Shown here in pieces: positions 8,040 through 18,471 of a stretch of 23,943 nucleotides of DNA (position 1 is its first letter; the number at the start of each line of letters is the position of its first letter). Source of the DNA: Pleurostoma richardsiae. Taxonomy: Eukaryota > Ascomycota > Sordariomycetes > Calosphaeriales > Pleurostomataceae. Position numbers and translations under genes: made by a program. The notes under the pieces are model-generated. The model made no database searches and was not told the origin of the DNA. It worked only from the letters and a program-made list of their open reading frames with translations. The DNA is taken from NCBI GenBank assembly GCA_030052745.1, contig JANBVO010000104.1, positions 1 to 23,943 on the forward strand, given 5' to 3'.

Positions 8040-9020
8040 CGGCTTCATGACTGGTGGGGATGAGGTGACGGTGGAACAGATAAGCTACTGAGTCTGGCTG
8101 CCGAGTTCGAATGAAACGCGGAAGCGGACGCCCAAGAACAAGACGCAACATTTGCTGTATTCGACGGTTCACATCGATCTGTAACGGACCCCGTAGTTGC
8201 GAGAGTTGGTGAGCAGCAGTCACAAGGGCTCTCCTGGATGGTCCATCACCGAGAGAGGACGAGAAGAGGAAGACGTCGATGGCCCGGGATATCTGCTGAG
8301 GATCCCGGATCCTCGAGAGGAGGGGACTCCTTCGGATGCCCATCACGAAGGGGAGTTGGCTGCGGCCATGCTCGACGAATCTACGTGATGTTAGGAGCGC
8401 ATACTAGAGCGGACTTGGGAGACACACAATGGATCTGACGGGTGAGGAAGGCTGTGAAGGATCAGTTTGATTGCCTCAAGCCTCCAGACCTCGTACGAGC
8501 CACTGGATGCTGATCTCTGTGACTGTAGGCCGCCCAGAATGGCCGCCTGGGAGTCAGCGTGGAATGACAAGTTTCGTGATGCCCACCGGGGAGAGTCGCA
8601 GTCAATAGCCTCCTCCCACGCCATCAAATGCAAAACGCGACGGTTTATGAGAGTCTCGAGCATGTTGTCAAGCGCCTCGTGATCGGTGATGAACCTTGGA
8701 AGCGGGAAGATCCGACCGCCACCTTGAGGCCCTTCCTGCTCCGAAGCCACTGTTGGAGAAGCTCCGCGGAAGATGATATGCCCCGGAATTGAGTCCCGTT
8801 CCATACATGCCAGGAGACGAAGAAAATCACGACAGTCAACGTCTTCGCGGACTGGGCAGGCAAGGCGATGGAGCGGCCTTCCACACAAGCATCTTCCAGG
8901 TCTCGATTCCATTATCCTGTCATCGGCAAACTGGCGCGCTACATTCTGAGGAAGAAACAAGAACCTTCGCGGTTGTGTGATGCAGTCACAGTCTTGGTTA
9001 ATCGCGGACTCCTTCCGCAC
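8040..9020 (-). pseudogene. C-terminal half of a Zn2Cys6-type regulator, frameshifted and 5'-truncated
   Basis: Two minus-strand segments in different frames read in order like the C-terminal regulatory part of fungal Zn2Cys6 factors. Segment one (9020-8391) contains FITDHEALDNMLETLINR, WASRNLSFHADSQAAILGGL and WRLEAIKLILHS. Segment two (about 8376-8040, another frame) contains FVMGIRRSPLLSRIRDP, ISRAIDVFLFSSS and GPSRRALVTAAHQLSQL, matching the usual order of a helical end region, a CRDP-like motif and a GxWDS-like block. A frameshift near 8391-8376 separates them. No zinc cluster or ATG lies upstream: the frame opens only at a GTG, and methyltransferase sequence follows by 9265. The match is from memory of the family pattern, not an alignment. 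Confidence 0.5.
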
Positions 9021-9264
9021 CGCCCCTGCGAACTGCCCCTGCAGGTTAGCCCCATTGGGCGCGATATAAATAGCCGAGGGACCATCAGCCAGCCGATCAC
9101 TCTAGCTGCAGCTAACTACATCGTATCGTGCGATGGTGGACCAATCATCACGTATTAAGTCGTTAAAATAGAAAGGAAGTTCACACAGCAACAAATAATG
9201 CAGTCGACGTATTATCGAATGCTCTTTCCAAAGGGGCCATAGAAATAGTTTATATCTAACGCTA

Positions 9265-9760
9265 TCATTGGTACTCGATTCCATAGCACCTGAGTTCGGC
9301 CTTTGGCTTCCGGCCCCAGACAGCTTTCTGCCGGTAATAGCCATGCGGATTGCCAGACCGCACCTCACGGCGGAAGCGCGCTGCGTACACCAGTATTTCC
9401 TCCTTGCTCCACCCCATGGTATTGGCTATGAAGAAGACAGTTCCCTCGATGTCTTGTTCAACGATGAGTCGCTGATATTGACCAATCTGCTTTTGCTTCG
9501 GATCCTTCGGCCAACCGCTCAAAGGCGTCTGTGACAATGTTGATCAGCTCTAGCCAGAACGCGACGAAACATAATGTACTTGTCATAAAGTTGGCCTCCT
9601 TGATGTCAACAAATCCCGCCTCCTGCATGCCTTTCTTCTGCAGCTCATCTTCGACGACTGTGAACGGCCGCCCTATCTTCTCTCCACATGCAGTGAACAG
9701 CCCCCCTCATTGCCCCATCGCATCCGTCTCTATGACCTGTCCGACCGCAGGAGGAAGAAA
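9265..9760 (-). pseudogene. C-terminal part of a TAM-type SAM-dependent methyltransferase, broken
   Basis: The C-terminal block of fungal TAM-domain methyltransferases (LaeA-related in fold) is clear: EKIGRPFTVVEDELQKKG, then EAGFVDIKEANF, then GWPKDPKQKQIGQYQRL, MGWSKEEILVYAARFRRE and a closing KAVWGRKP. Defects: an in-frame TGA at 9709-9707 falls between ETDAMGQ and GGLFTACGEK where the family alignment suggests a tryptophan, and the likely intron (9579-9529, donor GTACAT, acceptor GTCACAG) joins the flanking frames out of phase by one. The SAM-binding motifs (GTGxG and following) are absent, so the 5' half is lost. It probably no longer makes an enzyme. The upstream neighbour is a SET-domain relic on the same strand. 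Confidence 0.7.
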
Positions 9761-9811
9761 TTCTAGTCCAATAGTGAGTATCTGCACGGTATGAGGGTAT
9801 GCTACGCTTAC

Positions 9812-10360
9812 CTCGGTCACGTCATAGTCTGCTGCGATAGGCTCTCTATCGTATTCACCCATGTACTGATTAAGTTCCACTTCTTTTGTCAGCCTCACGC
9901 CGTGGCCTCCCATCGACTCTATAGCGTAGAGTTCGATACAGGTGTCCGAGTCCTAACGGCCGAAATACCTATTTAAACAGTCAGAGTATTGGAGGTTTTG
10001 GCTATTGCACTGCATCAGCCCCTTGCGATTGGTGCACCCTGGTCCGCAGCGGTCGTTCCAGCCACATGGAAAGCATGTATTCGGGTTGTATCCTAACCGC
10101 CGGTCACCGTCTTGGTCGGTGCCTGACTGCCTGACCGCAGCCTCAACATCGCCATGGCCGTGGATGTTCCCGGACGGGTGACGGAGATGGGTATATACGG
10201 AAATCACTCAGGGGGACACATGGCCAAGGTATGTCAAGAACGAGCGGTCTTTCTCAAGGGCTGCCCATCGGCCAGTGTTGTTATGTGCGGCAGCTGCGAA
10301 CCGCGCGAACCACTCCCTTGCTGGGCCTCTTGCTGGACCGCCGAGCAGGCTTCCAACCAT
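9812..10360 (-). pseudogene. AWS plus N-terminal SET-domain remnant (histone-lysine methyltransferase-like)
   Basis: The minus-strand frame from ATG 10360 is open to 9953 except for one TGA at 10210-10208. Its end carries a cysteine array, CFPCGWNDRCGPGCTNR followed by CNSQ and DCLNRYF, which fits the zinc-binding AWS module that precedes SET domains. The next open segment (9952-9812), starting right after an acceptor-like GTTAG, reads ELYAIESMGGHGVRL and ELNQYMGEYD, the expected first strands of a SET domain (G-x-G-V-R and EYxGE-like). A 49-nt intron follows (9811-9763, donor GTAAGC, acceptor GGACTAG). No in-phase donor joins the AWS and SET segments, and the NHSCxPN and GEELxxDY parts are missing. 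Judged a truncated relic. Confidence 0.5.
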
Positions 10361-10782
10361 TCCATTCTAGGATACGCTCTGTAATCTCGCTAGGCTGAGC
10401 GGGAAAGACGTGCTACACTACGGTCCCTCTAACACACCCGGCACTGCCTGAGAATGTTAAGGCGGATTAGTGTGAAAAATGATCGCGCTGATAAGGGCAC
10501 ATCTTCTCATCCTGCTTGTCTCGAGATTCTATCCACACTGGACAGTAGTCCGACGGGCTGGTGTCACGGCTGACACCACGGCCACCTGACAAGGCTTGTA
10601 AGAGGCCGACTCCGGATTGAGACAAACCATTTATTAGTCTAGTGGACAGCAGTTGTGGTAGGAAATCGAGCAGAAGGATTATTGAAATTAGGAGTGAGAC
10701 GGATGGAACCTGATGGCAGTCGCTCCCCTGAACAATCTCTAGAATCGGTATCCAGACGCCTACCGGCATGCACGATTTCTCT
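10361..10782. other. Intergenic / 3' flank of the vWA gene
   Basis: Short overlapping ORFs on both strands (for example 10769-10467 minus) without splice or family support. Nothing recognised. Confidence 0.4.
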
Positions 10783-11939
10783 TTATGAGCTTAATAAATG
10801 GCTCGTCCCCCTCCCACCGCTGTCCTCCTCCAGGCTGAGCCTCCTCCGATCATGCTTCTTGTGCACCGCGCCTAGCACTGTCTTGAGCACCGCGTCAGCC
10901 GTCAGCGTCGGCGCCCCGTCTGCGACCGCGGCGTTGAACGTGACGGTGTCCGCCATGTCGCGCACGCCTTGCTGCTCCGCCAGCGCGTCGTCCAGCTCGC
11001 GCAGCGCCTCCGCGGCGCCCGGCTCGTCGCCCACCTGGAAGAACTGCACACCGACCTGGTGCGGCGGGGCGTCGAGCCGGTCGAGCCGACGGGCCACCGC
11101 GGCGATGACGCTCTGCGGGTCGTCTGAAGGCACGCCGTCTGTGACAACGATCACGTTGATGGGCTTAATGCCTGCAGCGTCGACGCCGTCTGGGTCGCCG
11201 CCCGCCGCCCGCACGGCCTCCTCGTACCGCCGCACGTACGCCTTAAGCACGTGGTGCAGCCGGGTGCCCGTGGGCGTGTAGCCGCGCGGGTGGACGGTGG
11301 CGAAGATGCGGTCCACGGCGGCGGCAGAGGCGACATTGCGGTACCCGCCAGCGGCCTTGCCCGCGGACGGGTCGGTGCCGGCGTCGGAGCGATGATTGAG
11401 GAAGTAGACGTCTAGGCCATCTTCGTCATGAGCGGCGCAGACGGGGGCGATGGCGGCGAGGCAGGCGCGCACCTCGTCCCAGGAGCGGCCGCGCATGGAG
11501 GAGCTGTCATCGATGACGAAGACAGTGTCGAACACGGAGAGAAATGCGTAGGGGTCTTCGGGCGTGGAGATGCTGAAGAGGGACAGTGACGGCGATGTCC
11601 CCCGCTGCCGGGCCGTGGGGCCGCCTGCCGCCGGGGTGGGAATGGTGGGGCCGGACTCGGCGGTGGGGGTCTCGGAGTAGGCGGGCGGGGGGTCGTTACC
11701 TAGTAAGTTATTAGCACTGTTGCACACTGTATATGTGGTTTTGTAGCAAATGAAAGGTACGAGGGCCTACGAGGACGGCGGGTGGGAGGCGAGGAGATGC
11801 CAAATGGGCTGGGCGCAGTTGACACCGGGGAGGTAGCTGCGCTGGTACCGCCAGGGCTTGAGGGTGACGGCGATCTCGAGAGCTTGCCCTTCCAGGCACT
11901 CAGGCGCGAGCTGATCTGGCTTCTCTTGTTGCCAGACAT
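10783..11939 (-). CDS. von Willebrand factor A (vWA) domain protein, two exons, 361 aa
   Basis: Exon 1 at 11939-11771 encodes a Ser/Pro-rich basic leader (MSGNKRSQISSRLSAWKGKL...). The intron at 11770-11700 (71 nt; donor GTAGGC, branch GCTAAT, acceptor TACTAG) is the only join that keeps phase; a nearby donor GTACCT does not. Exon 2 (11699-10783) begins NDPPPAYSET, a PPxY motif of the kind bound by WW domains, and holds a vWA domain from about residue 110. MIDAS residues are present: DDSSSM (Asp 120 to Ser 124), TPTGT (about 198-202) and VVTDG (Asp 244). Such stand-alone vWA proteins are common in fungi and bind metal and partner proteins; the role is unknown. Exon 2 is markedly GC-rich at third positions compared with neighbours. 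A large plus-strand ORF (10655-11281) is its shadow. Confidence 0.85.
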
Positions 11940-11988
11940 TGCGGCCGTTGAATTCCACGAGCTGTGAGACCCGAAGAGGGACGGCGGA

Positions 11989-12022
11989 GATCAGCGGTGT
12001 CAGTGGTGTCAGTAGTGTCAGC
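11989..12022. repeat. Short tandem repeat in the vWA gene leader
   Basis: About three and a half copies of a 9-nt unit close to AGTGGTGTC on the plus strand (TGACACCAC on the transcript strand), about 55 nt upstream of the ATG at 11939, within a C/T-rich leader. Confidence 0.6.
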
Positions 12023-12108
12023 GGATGTAGCGGGGATGACAACTTAGTCGTAAACCTAGAGGAAAGCACAAAGTCGCGTGATACACAGTGGTAGGGAATA
12101 GTAGGCAA

Positions 12109-12114
12109 TATATA
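12109..12114 (-). promoter_or_regulatory. TATA box of the vWA gene
   Basis: GGTATATATTG on the minus strand, 170 nt upstream of the ATG at 11939, followed by a C/T-rich leader. Confidence 0.45.
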
Positions 12115-13057
12115 CCATTTCAAAGGACTCATGACTCTTCTGGGCCCTGATATGTGCTGGGATGAGCCACGGAAGCCTTGCCTACCCTAGGTATCCATAG
12201 CGGGCTGTGTCATTATACGGGGCGGTGGCTGAGACGCTAAGTCAGCGATGCAGGCGCTGCAAAGGATGGTACCTTAGCCAGCACACACTAAGGTAGAACT
12301 GGCGCTACCTAATAAGCCTCGAGTCAGCCTCCTGATCGCAACTCCTCGCAACGGACAGGGAAGTCTGCGAATCCCAGTATTCTTAGAATACGACTTCAAT
12401 GACCTTACACGGCCTAGGGAGCCGCAGTAAATTCACTGGCCCAGCACAAGTCCCACATCTCCTGGAAGGGCCCACAATGATACGCATATGGGTTGATGAA
12501 TCGAGAAATGAGGGCCATCCCAGGAGGCGAACCATACTACGCGGAGACTGATAATTGAGCCTAATTCATTCTTTGAGAAGTCACAGGAGTTCCACGCAAC
12601 TAGCGGAGGACCACAGTCATGATGTGTTGGCGCAAACAGATCGGTCCGGAAACGCTTACATCTTCCCGTGACACCTTAACGAAGAATCGGCGGTGCCAAA
12701 TGAAGCAATAAGCAGATTTGTGAACCACCCCGACATATGTCTGTCAGCCTGTCTGTCAACCAGGAACCAGACTGTTCAGCCCCACCGTATGATGATGTTG
12801 CTAATATGGTAGTTAAGGAACACTGCTAGGATATCGCAGATAGCTTGATTCTGTCCACCCGAGAGTGTTGCTTGCCGAGACAGCAAGCACACCTCTTTGG
12901 TCATCGGAAGGCGTTGCAGCTGACAGAGGCTGTAGTCATCATCAACACGAAGCACTTAGTCGGTAGAGATGATAGGCAAGTACGTAGGCGGAGTCTTCTA
13001 TGATGTGAGCCTCAGACATCCAGAGTTCCTTCGTGCATCTCTGCCTCATCATTTGTC
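12115..13057. other. Intergenic, nothing recognised
   Basis: No open frame over 60 codons before 12969 and no splice-supported reading seen. A 12-nt unit (TGTCTGTCARCC) occurs twice in tandem at about 12738-12761. The plus-strand ORF at 12969-13331 is antisense to the 202-aa gene and is rejected. Confidence 0.45.
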
Positions 13058-13832
13058 TCATAATCGCTCCCACCGACGTAGAGGGCCCTGCTCCGTCTTT
13101 AAACAGACCCCCAGAAGAATGACGAAGCAGTCTGACGTGCTTGCCACGACCCCCGCCAGCGTCTGCTCTGCCCCAGTGTCAAAGCACACGCAATCGATCC
13201 TTGGTCCTTCGAGTGAGGTGCTAACCAACAGAAGACTTTTCTCCAGGTCCGCACTGTCCTCTTTACTTAATTCGTTGAGTTTTGGGACAGAGCCGACCCG
13301 AAAATTTGCTCGTTACCAACCGCGCGTTTGATGGTGAGCTCCTCCGTAAATCGATCCAGCACCAGTGCAGCGCCATCCATATCTACCTCCAGTGGTTGAC
13401 GGGGAAGTTGTATCAGTTGTCGAGGATGCTCTATATATCAGGTAAGTGGTGCGATTCTCTGACCATCTTCACCCGTACTTACCGGTGCTCTCTCTGATAC
13501 ATGCCGCTACGATGTCGCGGACCCGCACGACAGACAGCCGGCACCGACCGCAGGTTAATCCGATATCGACATCGACCACAATGAATTCTGGCATATAGCT
13601 GATAGCACGAAGGACATCCTCTTCCATGCCCTTCACAAGGATCTCGGGCCATGAGTCTTCCTTGTCGAATTGCCAGGGTGGACAATCTGTATAATAGTCC
13701 TCGGCGGATTCCGATACGTAACATATTTGATCTTTCTCTGGAGAATTCTGTGTTCAGCTTTTACCAGGTCATCGGCATCTCTGGTCTTCACTTACTCAAC
13801 AATGCAAGGAATGTAGGCTTCACTGGCTCCAT
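13058..13832 (-). CDS. Unrecognised 202-aa protein, four exons
   Basis: Exons 13832-13796, 13737-13483, 13430-13317 and 13260-13058 join in phase with no stop until TGA 13060-13058. Introns: 13795-13738 (58 nt, donor GTAAGT, acceptor TTCTCCAG), 13482-13431 (52 nt, GTAAGT to GATATATAG) and 13316-13261 (56 nt, donor GTAACG, weaker acceptor GTAAAG). The protein begins MEPVKPTFLALLKKDQICYV and has an acidic first part, a CGRCRLSV pair of cysteines at about residues 80-83, and a C-terminal part with VCFDTGAEQTLAGVV and a hydrophobic CFVILLGVCL stretch. Without the third intron the frame ends at 13267, giving 151 aa. The family is not recognised; four exons without lesions argue for a living or recently living gene. 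Confidence 0.6.
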
Positions 13833-13898
13833 GTCGTCAGATTAGGCCAAGGTGACTGGGGAGGGATCGCGTGCGTTCGGCCTGGGCAGACGCTCCTC

Positions 13899-15135
13899 TT
13901 ATGAGCACTCCTCAGTCTTTTTCAGCTGAGAAGCGCGGATGCATGTCTCATGCAGTTGTCGAAAAAGCAATCGCGGTGACGACCTGCAGCGGCTACTGGA
14001 GTAGGGGAACCCCTCAGGAAGGACGTGCCGACTGACCGCAGCCATTGCTCTTTTCTTTTCTTCCTCGCCCAAGTTCAGACGCTGTGCATTAAGTAGAACA
14101 GTGGCAACTTGTGGTGATCGCCTCAACCATTTCGGCGAAGGCATCTTTAGTCGTAGCGGACTCCATTCATTCGATAAGTTGATGTGGCTACAGCTCGTGT
14201 TGCCTGAGCATGTTGATATTGGGTGGCCTCAATACATTTATCAAGAAGCCGGCCACAAAGCGTCTGCCGAAGAAGCTCAGGATCAGGTTCTGCAAGGCTT
14301 GTTCTATAGCGTGGCGTCGGCCCGTATCCACTAGGTCACACTGCGGTACCTACGACATTCCCGCTGGGCACGGCCTCAAGCAGGCTCCGACACCGACTCG
14401 ATGGATGTCGCGCTTAGCCGTATCGGACAATGGGTGTAGTCGTGCAGGATGGCCGGACATGTTGCTGAAGGCTTGAAACTGCGGCTGTCAGTAGCTTGGT
14501 AGTTGGTAGTGGAGGAACCGTCCGGCGGGGTGGCCCGCTTTGGTGCCCTGAGAGGTACCCTGAACGGACCCATGCAGCGTGCCGCTGGCGAGCCCCCCGG
14601 TGGCGCTAACAGCGCTGGTCAACAAATGCCGTACTGCACTCCTGCTGCGATAAATCCCCCCGCGGCTTTGCAGGACCTGCTATGGATACCCTGCGGGTCC
14701 ATAAATCACGTCTTGTGCGGATTCGCCGGATTACCGTGCACTGTGTCCAAGAGCAGCCAATCAATACCGAAGTGGTAATGTCTACCGCAGAATGACCCCC
14801 CCGAAATACAGGCCTGCACTGCCATTAGCTCTGTCGATGTGTCTCGTAATGGACTGGTCGATTAATGTGGCGCAATCGATGATGACGGGCGCTGAGACAG
14901 GTGGAAGTCGCTGGATGCCGAACGGCAGATATTCACTCGGTTATATCTGTAGTCAGGGGACTATGCTGCATAGGTCTGCCGACGCGACCGAGACGGAGGA
15001 ACAGAAAGCGACGCTCTGGGTGGCTTGACTGCTTGGATCCATGTAGTATCGTTCCGTCGACGCTCCTCTCGCCGTGTGCTGTTGGCTGTCCTCGTCCTTT
15101 ACAACTGAAACTTTCGCCCTTAGAGTTGAGTCGAA
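13899..15135 (-). pseudogene. Degenerate coding-like stretch, family unknown
   Basis: Several minus-strand segments read like protein but are split by stops and frame changes: 15135-14953 (contains YYMDPSSQATQSVAFCSSVS), 14940-14706 (open for 77 codons; VSAPVIIDCATLIDQSITRH, then HFGIDWLLLDTVHGNP), about 14700-14520 (a Gly/Ala-rich reading), about 14355-14190 (RRHAIEQALQNLILSFFGRR, VAGFLINVLRPPN) and 14144-13899 (RLNLGEEEKKRAMAAVSRHV). Plausible branch and acceptor motifs occur (CCCTGACTACAG near 14951), but no set of splices removes all the stops. It may be one decayed gene or two. Plus-strand ORFs in this interval are judged shadows. Confidence 0.35.
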
Positions 15136-15304
15136 CTACTTGAACGGAACTTCTCTACAGAATATCCTCCTGTATAAGATCCTCAAGCACTTATTGTTGA
15201 ATCCGCGGCCCCGAAGGTTCCTAGGGAATGAATCTAGTCTACAAAGAGAAGCATGAAACAGAGAATGAGCGTATGCCGCGTCTCTCGGCATCGCACGTCA
15301 GCCC

Positions 15305-18264
15305 CTAATACAGGTCATGTGCATTGCCTAGCCGGTAGACGCCCCCAGTGGCTGCCCAGAGCTGCTGTTCCCCGGCAGCGGCGTCTCCCAGGGAAACCAT
15401 CGTATGACCGGGCGGCGCCTTGGGCGGCATCGTCTGTGGGTCTGGGCCCATAATGGAGGTGTAGCCAAAGCCGACCGTTAAGGGGCCTATATCTTCACCG
15501 ACCTGGGTGCCCGTCATCTGGCTCATCATGTGGCTGGATTCGGCACCCATCCTACCCAAGCCCCAGTCAATACCCAGGCTCTCTACACGCTCCTGAACGT
15601 CCGCGCCAAGATTGAGAGGTGGCCGCGGCCAGTGATCGCAGCGCTTGATAACCGAGAGGATGGAGGTCTTGATCCGCTCAAAGATGTCGCGGTACTTGCG
15701 CGCCGACGGATAGCGCTCTGTTATGATGTACAACAAGATCTGGCAAGCTGTAAGAGGCCCTTCGATGTTGACGAAGTCCGGATCTAGCCAGGCACAGTAA
15801 ACGAGTGTGAGGCCTATTCAGGGGTCAGGTGCTTCCATTGCCGCTCGGCCTATTTCTGGCCAGTGGGTAAGGTGTGGTCTGGGAGGGAACGCCCGAACTT
15901 ACCTGCAAGAAAGATAGACTGAATCGAGAGGGCGGTGAACCCGACGGGGAAGATGTGATGTAGGGCGAGGTAGTCGCCGATGATCCCAGTGCAGGCATCA
16001 GCACACAGGCGGATCCACTGCTTGTTGGCGGGCGTCTGGCTAAGCATCGGATAGAGAAGGAACCGCACGACGCGATAATGGGGCAGGGTATAAAGGATGG
16101 TGCCCTCGTAGGGCATGCCAGGCCGCTGCTTGAAGTCTGTCGCCCCGAGAGGGATAGCATCCTTCCACGCATTGAGACGGTCCAGGTACTGCTGGATCAC
16201 AGCGTCCGAGATCCATGCAGGTCTGTCCACACGGTAGATCTCGTGCTGAATGTCCGATTCGATCTGCTTCAGGCGGAGGTGATGAATGAAGGACGTCATG
16301 GTCGTCGGCGGGTTGCGGGGGAGGTTGGAGATGTCGAGGGAGGCCTGCCGGCAGACTTCGTCGTCCTCGTTTTCCTCAGGAATGTCGAGGGGAAGCTTCA
16401 GCTTATGTGAGCTAGCTGGCAGCGAAGTGATACGACACAATCGCAAAGGGACACTCACGTCTACGTCGATGTCGCGGTCTAATATGCTCATGGGCCGGCC
16501 TGCGCCAGGCGATGCACTGTCAGCCAAGCTGCAGATGATGATGGTATGGTCCGAGCCGTGGAGGGGCAAAACGAGAGCCAGACCTATAGAGATCGAGATT
16601 TCGCGGTCCAGGGCGTAGGCAGTCCAGAAGCGACGCTTGTCTATCTCGTACTCGACGCTCGGGGGCCGTTTTCTCTGCTTTCTGTGAAACCCTAACTCGA
16701 CGCATAGCCTTATAGCGGCGCTGACGTACGTCCTAGAGCAGGTGCCGGGTCAGCATGTTTCACGTACAACGATGATAGGTAGGGATATGCTAGAAACTAA
16801 AGAGCGAGATCTGAAGTAATCTCCGTTCCGTCTGCGCGACAGTATGGAGCGATCGCGTTATACGCCTATAGCCGGCCCACGTCTCAAAAGCCATCGGCAT
16901 AGATGTCGCAGGGTAAATACATACCAGGCGTCGGAGTCACGGAGTGCCCTCGCACAGTAGAGAGCGAGGAGAGTCAGGTAATCTACGGCACGACCGTCTC
17001 GCAGCATTAGCATCTCGTCCATCTGTCCAAGAGCAGCCGCATAATGCTGCTCGCTGCAGAAGGCTCCCATCTCGCCAGACTATATCGATATCTGGTCAGC
17101 TAGATGTCCTGCATACCGCTAGCCAGTGGCGTAGACTGTCTTCTAGAGCAGAATAGAGAAGCTGCCAGCGGCGCTCACCTACTGATTCCAGCCACCGCCC
17201 ACTGACGGCATACACGAGCTGCAAAATGCTCCTCTCGTAGACATCATTGAGAGTCTCCCTGTGGGCGTTGAGCCTTAGGAGGCGGGGAGTCAGGAGCGTA
17301 GGGTAGTGTAGGCCCACGTGGACGAACCAGCCCTGTAGCAGCCTCTGGGCGACGGGGTAGCTGAGGAAAGGCACCCCGATCACAATTTCCGACTCGGGAG
17401 TATGATTACCCTCATCTGCGATCCCCCTACACGGCTGCGAGCTCGCATGTTGCAAGAGCGAGCTCGGAACGCGCCTGACGGTTATGCTCGACGACGATGC
17501 GCCATCGTAGTGCCCGGAAGCGGCCAGAGCCAAAGTTTGCACGGCCACCAAGATTTCATTATCTTCGTCAGCGGATTCCGTCTGTTCCAGCCGCAGAAAC
17601 GGCTGTGCCCCTGTCACGGGGGCCGGAAGGTGCTGCAGTTTAGCCGGGACACTCCCAAGACCGAGTTGATCTTTGTTGATTCCGATTTGGCCGAGGGAGG
17701 CGAGGTGGGACTCGAGCTCAGCCACCCGCTTCCTGAGGGCGTTGATATGGAGTTTAGTCTCTGGACCTGGCGAGACAGGTGGCACGACGTAGACTGCGGA
17801 TGGCGAGTCAGTGAGAGCTGCGGGTCCCGCACGGGCACGACACGGCGAATCTGGGGAGATACCGAGACGGAATCAAACATCCGCGCCACCTTTGAGACGG
17901 GATTGGCTCCACCCAACTGCTCCAGAATTCGCTTGCCGGTTTGCTACCTACCGCATTGTAGGGAATGTCGGGCACACGAGGCACATGCCGGCCTGTTGCC
18001 GTCGCACTAGCAGCGTGGGCGGCAAGTCAGCTCTTCCGCCGGGAACAGTGCCGGCTTGCGTACCTTCTGCTTCCGAGTCTTGCACCTCTGGCAGGCGAAT
18101 GCCACACGGTCGCGCTTGCCCTGCTGCTTATGGCTTCTAGGGGTGGGCCCTGCAAGAGAGGGAGAAAGTACCGACCAGTCCGAAGCTGCTTCCGACGGCG
18201 CGGCAGACGAGCCCAGATGCTCCGGTGAAGATGTGGTGTTCGCTATAAGCACGGCGCCAAACAT
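15305..18264 (-). CDS. Zn2Cys6 (C6 fungal-type) transcription factor, eight exons, 761 aa predicted
   Basis: Exons: 18264-18064, 18006-17952, 17793-17117, 17079-16925, 16732-16584, 16499-16459, 16401-15903 (acceptor could be 6 nt later) and 15813-15305. All joins keep phase. The zinc cluster CQRCKTRKQK-C-x6-CASC-x6-C (Cys 58, 61, 68, 75, 78, 85) is assembled across intron 1 (donor GTACGC, branch GCTGAC, acceptor CTGCTAG). A dimerisation coiled coil follows at about 99-119 (LHINALRKRVAELESHLASL). The fungal-specific regulatory domain spans about 229-415: LSYPVAQRLLQGWF, YLTLLALYCARA, then AIRLCVELGFH and RRFWTAYALDREIS, with GRPMSILDRDIDV next. Length is normal for the family. Likely a nuclear DNA-binding regulator. 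Intron 3 is only 37 nt, while introns 2 and 4 (158 and 192 nt) are long and might hide a small exon. No lesion was found. Confidence 0.88.
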
Positions 18265-18464
18265 TTGCCTTTCGCCTGTGCCACCCTGCCTAGTCTAGCA
18301 GACTAGACGTGCGCTCTTGCTGGTGGTGTTCCGATGACTCGATCTCGCTGGCCGGGCCAAGAAATGTATAGAATGAGGAGTGGGCTATCTGTTCGCCGCT
18401 GATGGCTGTTCAAAGAAACACAGGACTTGGGGACCTAAGTGCGAGGTTGAGGAGCTCTGCAGGG

Positions 18465-18471
18465 TATATAG
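18465..18471 (-). promoter_or_regulatory. TATA box of the Zn2Cys6 factor
   Basis: CTATATACCC on the minus strand, about 200 nt upstream of the ATG at 18264. Confidence 0.4.

Noticed and set aside
9953-10100. Cysteine-rich peptide resembling a small secreted protein
   Set aside because: The cysteine spacing with TNR and DCLNRYF fits an AWS module, a SET-like segment follows on the same strand, and no signal peptide is present.
10655-11281. Plus-strand ORF of 208 codons
   Set aside because: It is antisense to the vWA exon; the frame is open only because that exon is GC-rich, and its product is low-complexity Ser/Ala/Arg.
12220-12300. tRNA-like stretch
   Set aside because: No cloverleaf with proper A- and B-box sequences could be drawn.
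12969-13331. Plus-strand ORF of 120 codons
   Set aside because: It is antisense to the spliced 202-aa gene, which has good splice signals; the plus frame is mostly His/Arg/Ser.
17402-18010. Plus-strand ORF of 202 codons
   Set aside because: It is antisense to the zinc cluster and linker exons of the Zn2Cys6 factor.
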